Source: Glomus cerebriforme (lineage: Eukaryota > Glomeromycota > Glomeromycetes > Glomerales > Glomeraceae). Taken from it: DNA of 18,837 nucleotides. Shown one piece after another: positions 1 to 9,350 of the stretch. The position numbers and the translations under genes are program-made. Below the pieces are notes generated by a model. It was not told the DNA's origin and ran no database searches. It saw nothing but the letters and a program-made list of their open reading frames with translations. The stretch spans positions 208,088-226,924 of the forward strand of contig QKYT01000135.1 of the NCBI GenBank assembly GCA_003550305.1, given 5' to 3'. The number at the start of each line of letters is the position of its first letter. Position 1 is the first letter of the stretch.

Positions 1-325
1 AAAAATAAATAATAAAAGTCATTTTTTTTTTTGACTTTTTTTTTAAAATTATGATCAACCGATCCATTGATAAATCGGATCAGTAAGTCACTTGACTAAT
101 ACCGATGCCGAAACTATATTTATATCATATGATATACTACGCCGAAATGCGAAACAGTTTCGGCAGTTTCGGCAGTTTCGGCATTTCGGCATTTTAGTGC
201 GATTTTGCGAAACTAGTTTCGGCAGTTTCGGCAGTTTCGGCATTTCGGCATTTTAGTGCGATTTTGCGAAACTAGTTTCGGCAGTTTCGCATACGCCATC
301 CCGCCGAAACCCCCTAGTTTCGGCA
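1..325. repeat. TTTCGGC repeat block with 59-bp tandem units
   Basis: Two perfect 59-bp units lie head to tail at 156-214 and 215-273, followed by a broken third copy. Each unit contains three AGTTTCGGC nonamers, one ATTTCGGC, and a tail ending GCGATTTTGCGAAACT. The complement (GCCGAAACT or GCCGAAA) occurs upstream at 108-116 and 141-147. A compact inverted pair GCCGAAAC/GTTTCGGC lies at about 302-325, so the block can fold back on itself. A short hairpin (aaaagtca, T-run, tgactttt) is at about 15-43. This looks like the subterminal repeat region of a DNA transposon cut by the window edge, but no target duplication can be tested. Confidence 0.75.
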
Positions 326-1129
326 AGCAACCTTATGTGTGCCAAATTTTCCAGATCAGTCATTGATCCAGATCCTAAATATTATCTTAATAAAATAATA
401 TATTGTTTAGCTACAATACATGTAGGCATGTGTGATATAAATTAGCACATTTTCGATCCTCATTAAAGTATATATAATGTAATAGGTGATACTCTGCAAA
501 TCATTTGTGAAACTATGCTTGTGCGATAAAATAATTTCACACATAAACTGATCCCCAAAAATATTTCAAATTTTTTCCTCGCTGAATAATTTTTAGCAGA
601 ATAATATTTACTGATATATATATTTACTTTGAAGGGACAGGCTCTCTAACATCACCGATTCTGAACAAAATATATTCATATAATATTATTGGGTCTTAGT
701 ATTAACTATTAAACAGTTGGGCGAGTGAAAAAAAAAGTTTGTATATGCATTATTCCCAACACCTTTGAAAATATCGAGATCTTTAATGCACATTCCACAT
801 GCTCTTATTCTTGAACACAAAATTTTAGCGTAAAGGTTTATTGCATATTCTTCCGCTTCGACCCCAACATAAACTCAGGCTCAGAGAAGACGTGAATGGG
901 AAAATTGCAAACTATTTAAAAGGAGAGTATATGAAATTTGAAATTATAGTTGCTTATTTTTTACTAGACATATACTAACAAAAACTCTTATATCTTAAAT
1001 TAGTAAATTATGTCTAGCTTATCAGCCAAAATTTTCACTCCATTATACAACTTTTTAAAGTCCTCTCTTAGATAAAATAACCACTTCTAATATAATTATC
1101 CAGCAATAGAATTGTTTTAAAATTCAATC
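326..1129. other. AT-rich intergenic stretch, mostly featureless
   Basis: Very AT-rich sequence with no long open frame on the + strand. The only part with more complex base composition is about 630-900, described as a possible minus-strand remnant. I see no RNA gene or clear repeat here. Confidence 0.5.
716..875 (-). pseudogene. possible minus-strand exon remnant, unrecognised
   Basis: Read on the minus strand, this stretch is open for about 50 codons (starting VYVGVEAEEYAINLYAKILC, later including CIKDLDIFKGVGNN) and is richer in GC than its surroundings. A second small candidate exon at about 632-664 reads IGDVREPVPSK between an acceptor (ttgttcag) and a donor (GTAAAT). I could not join the two in phase and I do not recognise a family. 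It may be the remnant of a spliced gene or chance openness. Confidence 0.25.
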
Positions 1130-3470
1130 AGAAAATGAAAACTTTGATTGTCTTATAAAGATCTTAAAGAGTGTGAAGAATGAAGTTAATGATGAAGATT
1201 ATAAACAACATCTTAAGTCATTACAGAATATTAACCAAGTAATTTATATTATTTTTGTTCTTTACACACTAGGAATAACATAATGAATATGTTGTCTAGA
1301 CAAAATAAGTATAGTGTGATTGAAAAAGTGATATATTGTCAGTAAGAATCTCTTTTATTACACTTATAATGATGATTTTTTTAAGACAATAATACCGGCT
1401 AATTCTAATTAGGATGGAATTTTGCTCAAAAATAAAATAATGATGTCTTTCTGAATTTTATTAACCCATCCATTTATTTTAGATGCGATTCATTAGAAAT
1501 GAGCTCGTTTCATTAAAAGATATAAAGTTTTTACAAGGAAAATTCAAAAAAGAAGTAAATTAGAAAACTTAATGGTCTTATACATAAAGTAATTTTTTTT
1601 ATTTTATTTTGTTTTATTCTATTTTCTTTTCCTTTATTTAATTAATAATTAATAAATTTGTTAATTATATTGTTTTTAGCTTCGTACTCTCATCAAAAAA
1701 TAAAAGCATCCTCTTAACAACAAGAAAAATTTCTAGCTTAATGTAAAGCTACAGATATTTCCAATTTAAACATAATACTAGACATATGCATGAGATGGAA
1801 TTCAACCCACTATATGCTTATGAAAGCAAGAATTTTTAAAGAAGTAAGTTTATTATTTTAATTTTTAATTTTATTTTAATTAATTTATTAATAATTTTAT
1901 TTTTTTAGCTTCTTAATACATTAAGTAATAGTGACTTGAGCCTTCATACTTTTGTAATAAGTGAAAAGGAATAGGACCATCTTGCCAAAATAGAGGAATT
2001 ATTAAAGGTTTAATTTAATATTATATATTTATATATATATATGATGTTAAATATATAATATATATATATTTTTCAGTGTTTTACTAAAGCAANCAAACAA
2101 ATTTGCGNTNAAGTCTATCCAANGCTTTCATATGTNATTCCAATATATAATATTTTAATAAATAAATTAGAAGATTTTTGTGATACTCCAGATCGATTTG
2201 AAAATGAAAAAGTAAATTGAAATTTTATTTATATTTTTTATGTTAATTTCCTTTTTTTTTAATAGGAAGCAACAAACAAGATGATTAATAAGCTCCAAGA
2301 TTATTATAATAAACTGGTACAACTTTATATTCTACTTCTCTAAGTAAGTTANAATACATTTATATATCAAATATATTAATTTAGTTTAATATTAATTTTG
2401 CTAAATTTTAGGTGAGACTCCTCAGACTGGATGCATATGGGATTGCATCATACAGTTTGGAATAGTGGTTTCTTCCCCACCTTGCTTCACCGGAAGGTAT
2501 GAAGTAACTTTGTCGGGCCATCTGCTCCTCTCCAAGACTGCAGGCACGTATAGATGTCTAAGGATTAATGTGTAGGAGAGGGAAACTCCCTGCACATTTT
2601 TTCACCTGCAATAGAGAAAGTGCGTACCCTTTGGCGGTTATGATGACTTTAATCAAATAAGAGTAACATGTAATAATGTATTTTCAATAGTTTGTAAAAT
2701 GGTGTATTTATGAATATTCATTAATAAAATTGTGATACTCGTCTGAGGTTTTAAAAAAAAAAAAAAAAAAAAAATTTTGCTAAATTTTTTTTAATAGTTT
2801 TAGATCTATACATTAAGTTAGAATACATGAATAATAATGAGTGGGAGGATTATTGGATTGATAAAACAAAGAAAGATGTATGAGCATGCAAATTTTTTGA
2901 TTTGTTTTATTTAAATTATATTATAATTTTCTTTATCTTATACTATATTAACAAATTTAATAGGTATTTAAAATTTATAATACGTTGTATATATTGAAAG
3001 AAATTTAAAATAATTACATAGAATGTAATTCATCTGATGAAGATCTAATTTCTTATTTTTTAAAATGACAATGTATAGAACCTGTAAGCGAATTAGATCA
3101 TTATCTAAAAGCTGATCATGCACAGCCTCTTACTGATGTTTTAAAGTGGTGAAAAGTAAGTTTTATTATTTGAAGAATATTTATTTTATTAATTATTTAT
3201 AACAATTTTTTTTTATAAATAGCGATACGAGAAAGAATACTCACACTTGTCAAATATGGCTAGAGATTACCTCAGAGTTCTAGGTTTTTATCTTTTTATT
3301 TTTTAAATTACTTTTAATGATATTTATTAATGTAAAAAAAATATTTTTATTAAATAGCAACAAGTGTACCTGCTAAAAGAATTTTTTCAAGTATGGCTGA
3401 TATTATTACCCCTAATAGAGCAAGTCTTGCTCCTAAGACAGTACATTCTATTATGTGTTTAAAACATTAG
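1130..3470 (+). pseudogene. hAT-family transposase pseudogene, multi-exon
   Basis: Decayed transposase of the hAT superfamily, a nuclear cut-and-paste enzyme with an RNase H-like core. Exons traced by splice sites: 1680-1843 (ends with DICMRWNSTHYML, matching the LD..TRWNSTyyML block), 1909-2007, 2077-2211 (YP.LSYVIPIYNILINKLE), 2266-2343, about 2798-2877 (LDLYIKLEYMNNNEWEDYWI, matching LDPRyKLeYF), 2964-3155, 3223-3283 and 3358-3470. The last three form the C-terminal dimerisation domain (YLKADHAQPLTDVLKW, then MARDYL, then ATSVPAKRIFSS and SIMCLKH). A probable earlier exon is at 1130-1241. Phases agree at most junctions. Stops lie at 1972-1974, 3006-3008, 3066-3068, 3150-3152 and 3468-3470, plus two TAA in the 1680 exon. 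The N-terminal zinc finger and terminal repeats were not found. Confidence 0.85.
2394..2788 (+). mobile_element. truncated poly(A) retroelement with target-site duplication
   Basis: A 16-bp direct repeat AATTTTGCTAAATTTT flanks the insert at 2394-2409 and 2773-2788. The inserted body (about 2410-2752) is richer in GC than its surroundings and ends in a pure A run (2753-2774), with an AATAAA signal at 2723-2728. These are the marks of target-primed reverse transcription: a 5'-truncated LINE 3' end, a SINE or a processed transcript. No reverse transcriptase is present; the longest frame is about 54 codons, ending at the TAG in 'atgtgtag' near 2573, and I do not recognise it. The insert lies in an intron of the hAT pseudogene, so it arrived after the hAT copy. 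Confidence 0.8.
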
Positions 3471-4265
3471 TACCGCTCAGGTTTTTTAAATTAATCATTC
3501 TTCATTAATATACAAGTTAAAAAAAAAAAAATTAAATTCTTGCATGTAATTTTTTTTTAGCATAAGCTTTTTTTTTTTTTTGAAATAATAAATATTTGAT
3601 ATTGCATTATAAGAAGTTTTTAATTTGAATAAAGAAGAATTAAAAAACTTAGAAAAGAAGCTATTTATTTCTGTATAACAAACTACTTATTAATAATTAC
3701 ATAATATAATTTAATATAATACATTGACTAAATAACACCCTGTGTTCATGTGTTAAAATAGTGTTAAAATAGTGTTGACAATTCATATATATTGTTATTT
3801 ATAATTTGTAATAAATTTGTGTTGAATTTGTATTGAATTTATGTTAAAATTACTTATCCATTTTTGTTGAATATTTTTAAAATGATTTATATTTATCACC
3901 AAGATAATGTTTTATTATTGTAACCGTAATTGTCTGATCTACTGTAATTATTAAATTTTGCTAATTTTATAAATAATACAATATCTAATTTGTATAATTA
4001 CTTGACTTTATATTTTTAAGGAATACAAAAATAAGAATTTTAATCACAAAGAGTTTTTATTATACAGTATTAAGTATTTCAATTATATATTTACTGTATT
4101 TATCTAAGTTTTCTTAAAATATCAAATCAGTATTTTGATTAATTAAAATTTTTTTATAAAGGAAAGTATTTTATCATTATTTAACTTTCACATTTCGAAC
4201 TTTTAACATTTAAAAATTTTTCTACATATTTTTTTTCAATAATTGTAAAATAAAAATGAAAACAA
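3471..4265. other. AT-rich stretch without genes
   Basis: Follows the hAT pseudogene. It contains long A and T runs (3518-3530, 3551-3581) and short degenerate repeats of GTGTTAAAATA and TGTTGAATTTG at about 3750-3850. No coding sequence is visible on either strand. Confidence 0.5.
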
Positions 4266-4269
4266 AAAT

Positions 4270-4635
4270 CATCTGGAGAGATCTGAAATGGATCTTTTAG
4301 TCTCAAAAAGAAGGAAAATAAATGACAAATATCATACAAAGTTTAAAGGTAATAAAGTGGAGTTCTGGAAAAGCATTGCCTAAAGAATAAATAGAAGATA
4401 TACTAGAATTTATACCACTCACCAATGTGAGCAGAAATGGAAAAATTTAGTTAGAGATTATGGGGTAAGTAAATAATAAATAATAATATGGAAATAGATA
4501 TAACTTAATAATAATATAATTAATATCTTTTAGGATTTTTGTGACTGGCACAATGGCACGAGAAAAGGGAGAGGTGATCATATACCAGAAAAAAATATTA
4601 TTGTATCTTCAGAACTAGATTCTGAGAATGGCCAG
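4270..4635 (+). pseudogene. Myb/SANT-like DNA-binding domain pseudogene fragment
   Basis: An exon ending at the donor near 4464 contains KYHTKFKGNKVEFWKSIA, a stop, RINRRY, then THQCEQKWKNLVRDY. This matches the Myb/SANT-like trihelix domain, in which a K-x-x-FW-x-x-IA segment precedes QCxxKWKNLVRDY. A 3' exon at about 4534-4635 (DFCDWHNGTRKGRGDHIPEK and on to SENGQ) follows an intron of about 70 bp (GTAAGT to TTTTAG). The TAA near 4381 and a frame change near 4295, just after the first Trp (IWRDLKW), show that it is broken. Such domains occur in transcription factors and as accessory proteins of Harbinger-type transposons; the context does not decide between them. Confidence 0.7.
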
Positions 4636-4639
4636 GTAA

Positions 4640-5160
4640 TTATTAAAATGAATGAATTAATTTTTCAGATTTATATTAAATATATTTACTTTTTTTAGTA
4701 ATAAGACATACCCAAAGATGTAACCATAACTTGCTAACTACTAAGTAATAATGCTCAGTAGTTTGCAATTATAAATATTGTTTTGTCCTGTAGTATAGGA
4801 CGTTAAATAATAATCTATTTTTTTTAAATAAAGAAAACTTTTAAAATATATACAAATTTATATTTTATAAATTATTTCTTATTAACATTAATTCCAATTT
4901 TGAATTAAAAATACTTAAATATCAATTCATATTTATTTATAAAAAGTAATTGTACAATTTTTATAAATCTGTTTATATAAAATGTGATCACATATTTGGT
5001 ATTTGCAATAAAATCATTCTTATAACGAAGGACTGATTAGTTCAGATGTCAACTTTATTATATCGAGGCGTGTTGTAACAAATTAAAGATCTTTTGACTT
5101 TGATTCAACTCAATTGATCCAAACTTGTTCGAAGATTTAATTAATACAAGTTTTTTACAA
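4640..5160. other. AT-rich stretch without genes
   Basis: No coding frame, RNA gene or clear repeat is visible. The stretch separates the Myb-like remnant from the transposon terminus that follows. Confidence 0.4.
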
Positions 5161-5325
5161 AAAAAATTGGTAAATCAGTTCAGTTTTTGGTATTTACTAA
5201 CCGGTATCAGTTTGGTCAAAAACTGAACTGAATGTTTCAGTAAATTACCAATACTGATACTAATAATTTTAGTTCAGTATTAGTTTTGGCAAATTCCAAA
5301 CTAAACTGAACCAATCAGAGCCCTA
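5160..5325 (-). mobile_element. terminus of a hAT-like element with subterminal CAGTTCAGTTT repeats
   Basis: The segment holds several direct and inverted copies of a CAGTTCAGTTT-like motif: TCAGTTCAGTTTTTGG near 5176, AAAACTGAACTGAA near 5219, and TAAACTGAACC near 5302. It ends ...CAATCAGAGCCCTA at 5325. Read from the minus strand the end is TAGGGCTCTGATTGGTTCAG, which fits the loose hAT end rule (Y-A-R-N-G). The next 8 bp, TTAAAGAA, would be the target duplication, but I did not find a matching partner end, so the element is truncated or its other end is too diverged. Confidence 0.5.
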
Positions 5326-5333
5326 TTAAAGAA

Positions 5334-6189
5334 TATATCGTGAATATTATAATTAAAAATTGGGTAGATTTAAAGTATTCTATTATCTAATTATACATTT
5401 AAATTTAATCAGGATATCAATGATACTCACAATATAATGTTTTGCTATTTACCTGTTATATCTATTATATCTCAACCAAAACTAAGAGCTAATTTATTTT
5501 GATATTAGGATCTACCCTCTGGAATCTTTGTAATTCTTGTAGAATATATATTTTTTAATAAGAAATATATATTAGTTATTTGATAAAGATGTTAGAATAT
5601 CATTGAATTGCAAAATAGTTTAGATAATATTTTAACATTCCTATTTAATAATTGTATTATTCTGCAACTACCCATAATGATGCTGATTATGCTTATAAAC
5701 TAAGATTGCTTGACTTTACCAGTTACTAGAAAATTTAGCAAATAGATGAAATGACAGAATGTAATAATTTGACAAAACATATTAAAATCTTATTAAAAGT
5801 TAGCAAAACTTGATGAAATGCAAAACAAACTATAATAAAACTATAGTAAAAATTTGGTAAAACTAAGTGCAGAATTTTAGAAAAGCAAACCTATTATAAA
5901 TATTTTTTGGTTTTTCTTGACATATTCTTTTACTTTTTTCTTTATTACTTTTTATTTATATTCAAATAAATGCCACAAACAAGTTCAAAAAATAAGGTAT
6001 AATTTACTTTAAATATTTGCATAATGAATTTTTCAAAAATATTAATAATAATTATGCAATTGTAGTTTATTTATAGCTTAATAAAAAAAAAAAAAAATTC
6101 AGTATTAACATGTGAGTAAATTCTATATTTTTATTGGCTAATTTAAAATAAAGGTTAATTAAATTTGTAATTTCTGCCAAAATTATAAA
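5334..6189. other. AT-rich intergenic stretch
   Basis: No long frame on either strand. A tiny start-plus-donor look-alike (ATGCCACAAACAAG, then GTATAA) occurs near 5971-5998 but leads nowhere that I can follow. Confidence 0.4.
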
Positions 6190-6412
6190 ACGGCAATTAT
6201 TTTGGTGGAACGCGACCAAACGAACATTGGAAATGACGTCAATTCACAACCATTACTGCGCATCCGTGAATTTTTACCTCATAAGTCGAATTTGTAACGA
6301 TCCGTTCATTAAAAATGGACAAGAAAAGAACTCAGTGTAATTTATTTATAGAACAGGCATGATCATTTTTATATAAGAGCGGATCATTTTTTTCACAAAT
6401 TCTTTAAAAAAA
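6190..6412 (+). promoter_or_regulatory. promoter region of the Pil1-like gene
   Basis: The 220 bp upstream of the start codon has a more complex base composition than the flanks. It holds the palindrome TGACGTCA at 6234-6241 (the core site of CREB/ATF-type bZIP factors), an inverted CCAAT (ATTGG, 6226-6230), a spaced inverted repeat AATTCAC/GTGAATT (6241-6247 and 6266-6272), and TATATAAG at 6370-6377, about 36 bp before the ATG. The positions suit a core promoter. Factor binding is inferred from motif identity only. Confidence 0.5.
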
Positions 6413-8711
6413 ATGAGTAATTTAACCGTTACTCCATCTTCGGAAGGAAGACAAACAACCATTTTTGATACTTTTAAGACTTTTACTAAAGATAATTTAT
6501 CTCATGAGGTTCGTAGAAATCTTTCTAGACTAGATCCTAGGTTACCTGAAGACTTGAAAAATATTACTCTTTATTTAAAAGAAGAGAAAAATGTTTTGAC
6601 AAGTTTACAAAATGCTGCGAATGAAAGAAGAGAAGGTTAGTTTTATCAGTAATTTATTGTTTTATTTGAAAAATATTAACTATTTCCTCTTTTTTAATAA
6701 TTTAGCTAGCAAATATATTTATGTGTGGGGAAGAGACCATGGTGAGGATATCGCTGTATGTATAATAAATAAAAAAAAAATTTTTTATCCAATATTTTAA
6801 ATCCGAAAAAACATCTCACAAAGGCGGATTGTTTTTATGATGTTGTTTTAATTCTTTTTTTCTTTTTTCTTTTTTAATTAGGATATAACTGAAAAATTGG
6901 CTGATATATTAACAAAAATTTCAGACGTTGAGATCGTATTAACTGGTAAGAAAATCGAGAATATAATTTAATTTATATGTATTTCGATTCGATTTTTCAT
7001 CACAATTAATTTAACTTATTTTTATAGAAAAATATGAGCATTATAGAAATATTATTAAAGAAATTCGTGCAGCTGAAGAACGTCTTATTGTTCATAAAGA
7101 AAGAAAACGAAAAATTAATGATGAAATAAATAAAATAGCAAAGTCTCATCCAAAATCACCTAGAATTCCTGAACTTGAAGCTGATCTTAAAATGGTTAAT
7201 CATGACTCTTTAGCTGATGAAACTGAAGTTGGTAATATTATAAGAAAAAAATTCAGAGAAGCTATGGCAATTCATTTAAATGCTACTTTTGAAGCTTCGG
7301 AAAAAATCGCTATCATTTCTGGTTTTGGTTGGGATCTTGTCGAACAAATTGATTCTATTCCTATTAAATCTGGTGAATCAAGGGAATACAAAGGTGAAAA
7401 AAAGGGTTACTTGTGAAAAAAAAAATTTTATTTTATCAATACTCAATAAATAATATATATTTTTATATCATATCTTTTTCAGGTCGTGAAATGACCGTAC
7501 AGGCTATTAAAGATTGTCAAATAGCTTTACATCGCTGGCAACCATCTTCCTCAGAAATTAGACCTCTTTTACCAGCTTTAACTAATACTGCTCCAGCACA
7601 ATTAGCATCTCAAAAAGCAGAATATGAAGCAAAACTTAGTCAACTTTCGGGTTCTATGGCTACTTTGAAAGAAGAACATGATGCTCAAGTTGCTGATTTT
7701 GCTAAAAATTTAGAGAGTCAAAAACAAGAATATGAAAAACAAGTTAATGAATTTGTTGCAGCTTTATCTGCACAAAAAGATGGATATGAAGCACAACTTA
7801 ATGATTTATCTGCTGCATTGCAAGCAGAGAAAAGAGCATCTGCTTCAAAAATTGAAGAACTTAACGCAGCTTTAGAAGCTGAAAAACGAGCTTCAGAAAC
7901 AAAGATTAATGAAATTTCTGCTGCGTTAGAAGCTTCAAAGAAACAATATGAGGAACAATTAAAACAATATAATACCATAATGTCTCAAAAACAAGAATTC
8001 GAGGTGGCACTTAGAGAAAGAGATTCAATTATTTCTAAACTTCAAGCTGATGTCAATAGTGTAGCAACAGAAAAAGGAAAATTATCTCAAGTGATAAAAG
8101 AATTAGAGGAAACTCTTAAATCTAAATCTACAACAATTGATCAAAAAGAAGATAAGATTGGTAAATTAGAAGATGATATTTCTAGTATAAAGAATCAGCT
8201 TGCAGGATTAAAAATATCATCATCTGATACTACACAACTTTCAAATCCTTCTTCGAGCGGAAATACTCGTCAAATCATAGGAAATATTTCAGTTTCTGGA
8301 GAAGATAATAGAAAAGATTCTTATAGCTCTGCTAATTCTAATACTTCAGATCAAGGACCTGCTGCACCACATATTCCTCCTATGGGTGGACAATATCAAA
8401 CTGGCGGTTTTGGAAATCCACCACCACCTCCACAAGGATATTATGGTCAACAATATTATCAACAACAACCACAACAACCATATTATCAACAACAATTTTA
8501 TGGACCTGTTCAACAAGGACAACCTTCATTTGGTGGTTATCAACAACATCCTCCGCCACCAGGACCACAAGGACAATTTGGTCAACCCGGATCTGCACCA
8601 CAACCACCTAATAGTTTTGTTGGTGGTTTCTTTGTTGGACCTCCTGATGAAGCACCACCAGCTTATGATGGACCACCAAAGGAAGGTTTTCCTGAAGATA
8701 AAAAAAATTAG
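6413..8711 (+). CDS. Pil1/Lsp1-family eisosome BAR protein with coiled-coil and Pro/Gln-rich tail
   Basis: Homologue of the fungal eisosome core proteins Pil1/Lsp1, which form BAR-domain scaffolds under plasma-membrane furrows. Exons: 6413-6635, 6706-6755, 6882-6945, 7028-7393 and 7483-8711; introns of 70, 126, 82 and 89 bp, all GT-AG and in phase, giving 643 residues. Residues about 28-256 match Pil1: EEKNVLTSLQNAANERR, YVWGRDHGEDIADITEKL, KSPRIPELEADL, EKIAIISGFG, and KSGESREYKGRE. Yeast Pil1 has about 340 residues, so the tail here is extra: eight 18-residue repeats (273-416), more coiled coil to about 476, a Ser/Thr-rich linker, then a Pro/Gln/Tyr/Gly-rich end from about 530. The start follows an A-rich leader 36 bp after a TATA box. 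No frame break was seen. Family assignment is firm; the tail's role is unknown. Confidence 0.93.
7596..8027 (+). repeat. eight tandem 54-bp coding repeats (18 residues each) in the Pil1-like gene
   Basis: Protein residues 273-416 divide without gaps into eight 18-residue units. Examples are AQLASQKAEYEAKLSQLS, KNLESQKQEYEKQVNEFV, AALSAQKDGYEAQLNDLS, AALEAEKRASETKINEIS and AALEASKKQYEEQLKQYN. Hydrophobic residues recur at unit positions 3, 14 and 17, with K at about position 7 and E or A at about 11. Eighteen residues equal five helical turns (7 + 11), which fits a long straight coiled coil. DNA identity between units is modest, so the array is not a recent slippage product. Confidence 0.85.
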
Positions 8712-9350
8712 TAGGAATAATCGTATATTTAAGAATCAATTTTGTTAAATTATTATATCATCTATTGTTTATTAAATAATAATTATATTATTTCTATTAT
8801 AATTATCAATTCATGTTTTATATATAATATCATTAAAAAAATTATAATAATTATAATTATATAAAGAATGAGCATTGTAATTCGTGTGAAAATTCCGCAG
8901 TATCTAATTCACAGTCACATGACTGTGCAAATAATCTTAATAAACTTAGGTATAAATTAATGATCTCTTCGATTTCTGCTATTAGTAACGAATTTACTTT
9001 ATCTATGTAATGTTTAAGTGTCCGGGAAATAAAATAATGGACTCCGTTATTTTTATTACAATGAAGAAGTTGAAGGCAGAGCCCCGATGCGGACAAACTA
9101 ATAACGTATACTTTATTGATATATAGACAAATTTTTCGATGCACAGCAATATGTGTGATGAAACCGATGAACTATTATGCATAACAGTAATAAAAATCAA
9201 GATTTTACTGAAAATGATCAGAACTTTTCGTGATACAATTACATTCAAATAGGTTTATATTTTTTTTTACACATAGTTGCATATCCCACATTACATTCCG
9301 AATTGATGAAACTATCCTATTTGATGTTCATCTGCTGAAGGCTTTTTAAA
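8712..9350. other. 3' flank of the Pil1-like gene and weak minus-strand remnant
   Basis: 8712-8850 is AT-rich and presumably holds the 3' UTR; no canonical AATAAA is seen, though AATAAT occurs near 8775. From 8870 to 9144 the minus strand is open and reads KHYIDKVNSLLIAEIEEI, then LFAQSCDCELDTAEF. The LFAQSC block resembles LAQSCNLHEMCEF on the minus strand near 12965, so this may be an N-terminal scrap of the same family as the neighbouring pseudogene. Support is weak. Confidence 0.3.

Noticed and set aside
156..325. CRISPR-like array in the TTTCGGC block
   Set aside because: Repeats are contiguous without unique spacers, and the genome is eukaryotic by its introns.
2412..2575. Short open frame in the poly(A) element as a reverse transcriptase remnant
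   Set aside because: The roughly 54 codons show no reverse transcriptase or endonuclease motif.
1680..3470. Reassigned stop codons as an explanation for in-frame TAG/TGA in the hAT gene
   Set aside because: The intact Pil1-like gene uses standard termination, TAA also occurs in frame in the hAT gene, and frame changes occur in other pseudogenes, so decay is the simpler reading.
5971..5998. Short first exon (MPQTSSKNK followed by a GT donor)
   Set aside because: No following exon in phase could be found, so it is not supported as a gene.
6612..6800. Open frame crossing the first introns of the Pil1-like gene
   Set aside because: It runs through two introns with good GT and AG sites; only its middle part coincides with the real second exon.
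7718..7978. Minus-strand open frame of 86 codons opposite the Pil1 coiled-coil region
   Set aside because: It mirrors the repeat-encoding exon on the other strand and its Ser/Ala/Phe-rich sequence follows from the complement of Glu/Lys/Ala codons.
8380..8748. Alternative frames on both strands (75 and 120 codons) over the Pro/Gln-rich end of the Pil1-like gene
   Set aside because: Both are shadows of CAA/CCA-rich repeats in the true frame; the His/Asn-rich and Val-rich products have no other support.
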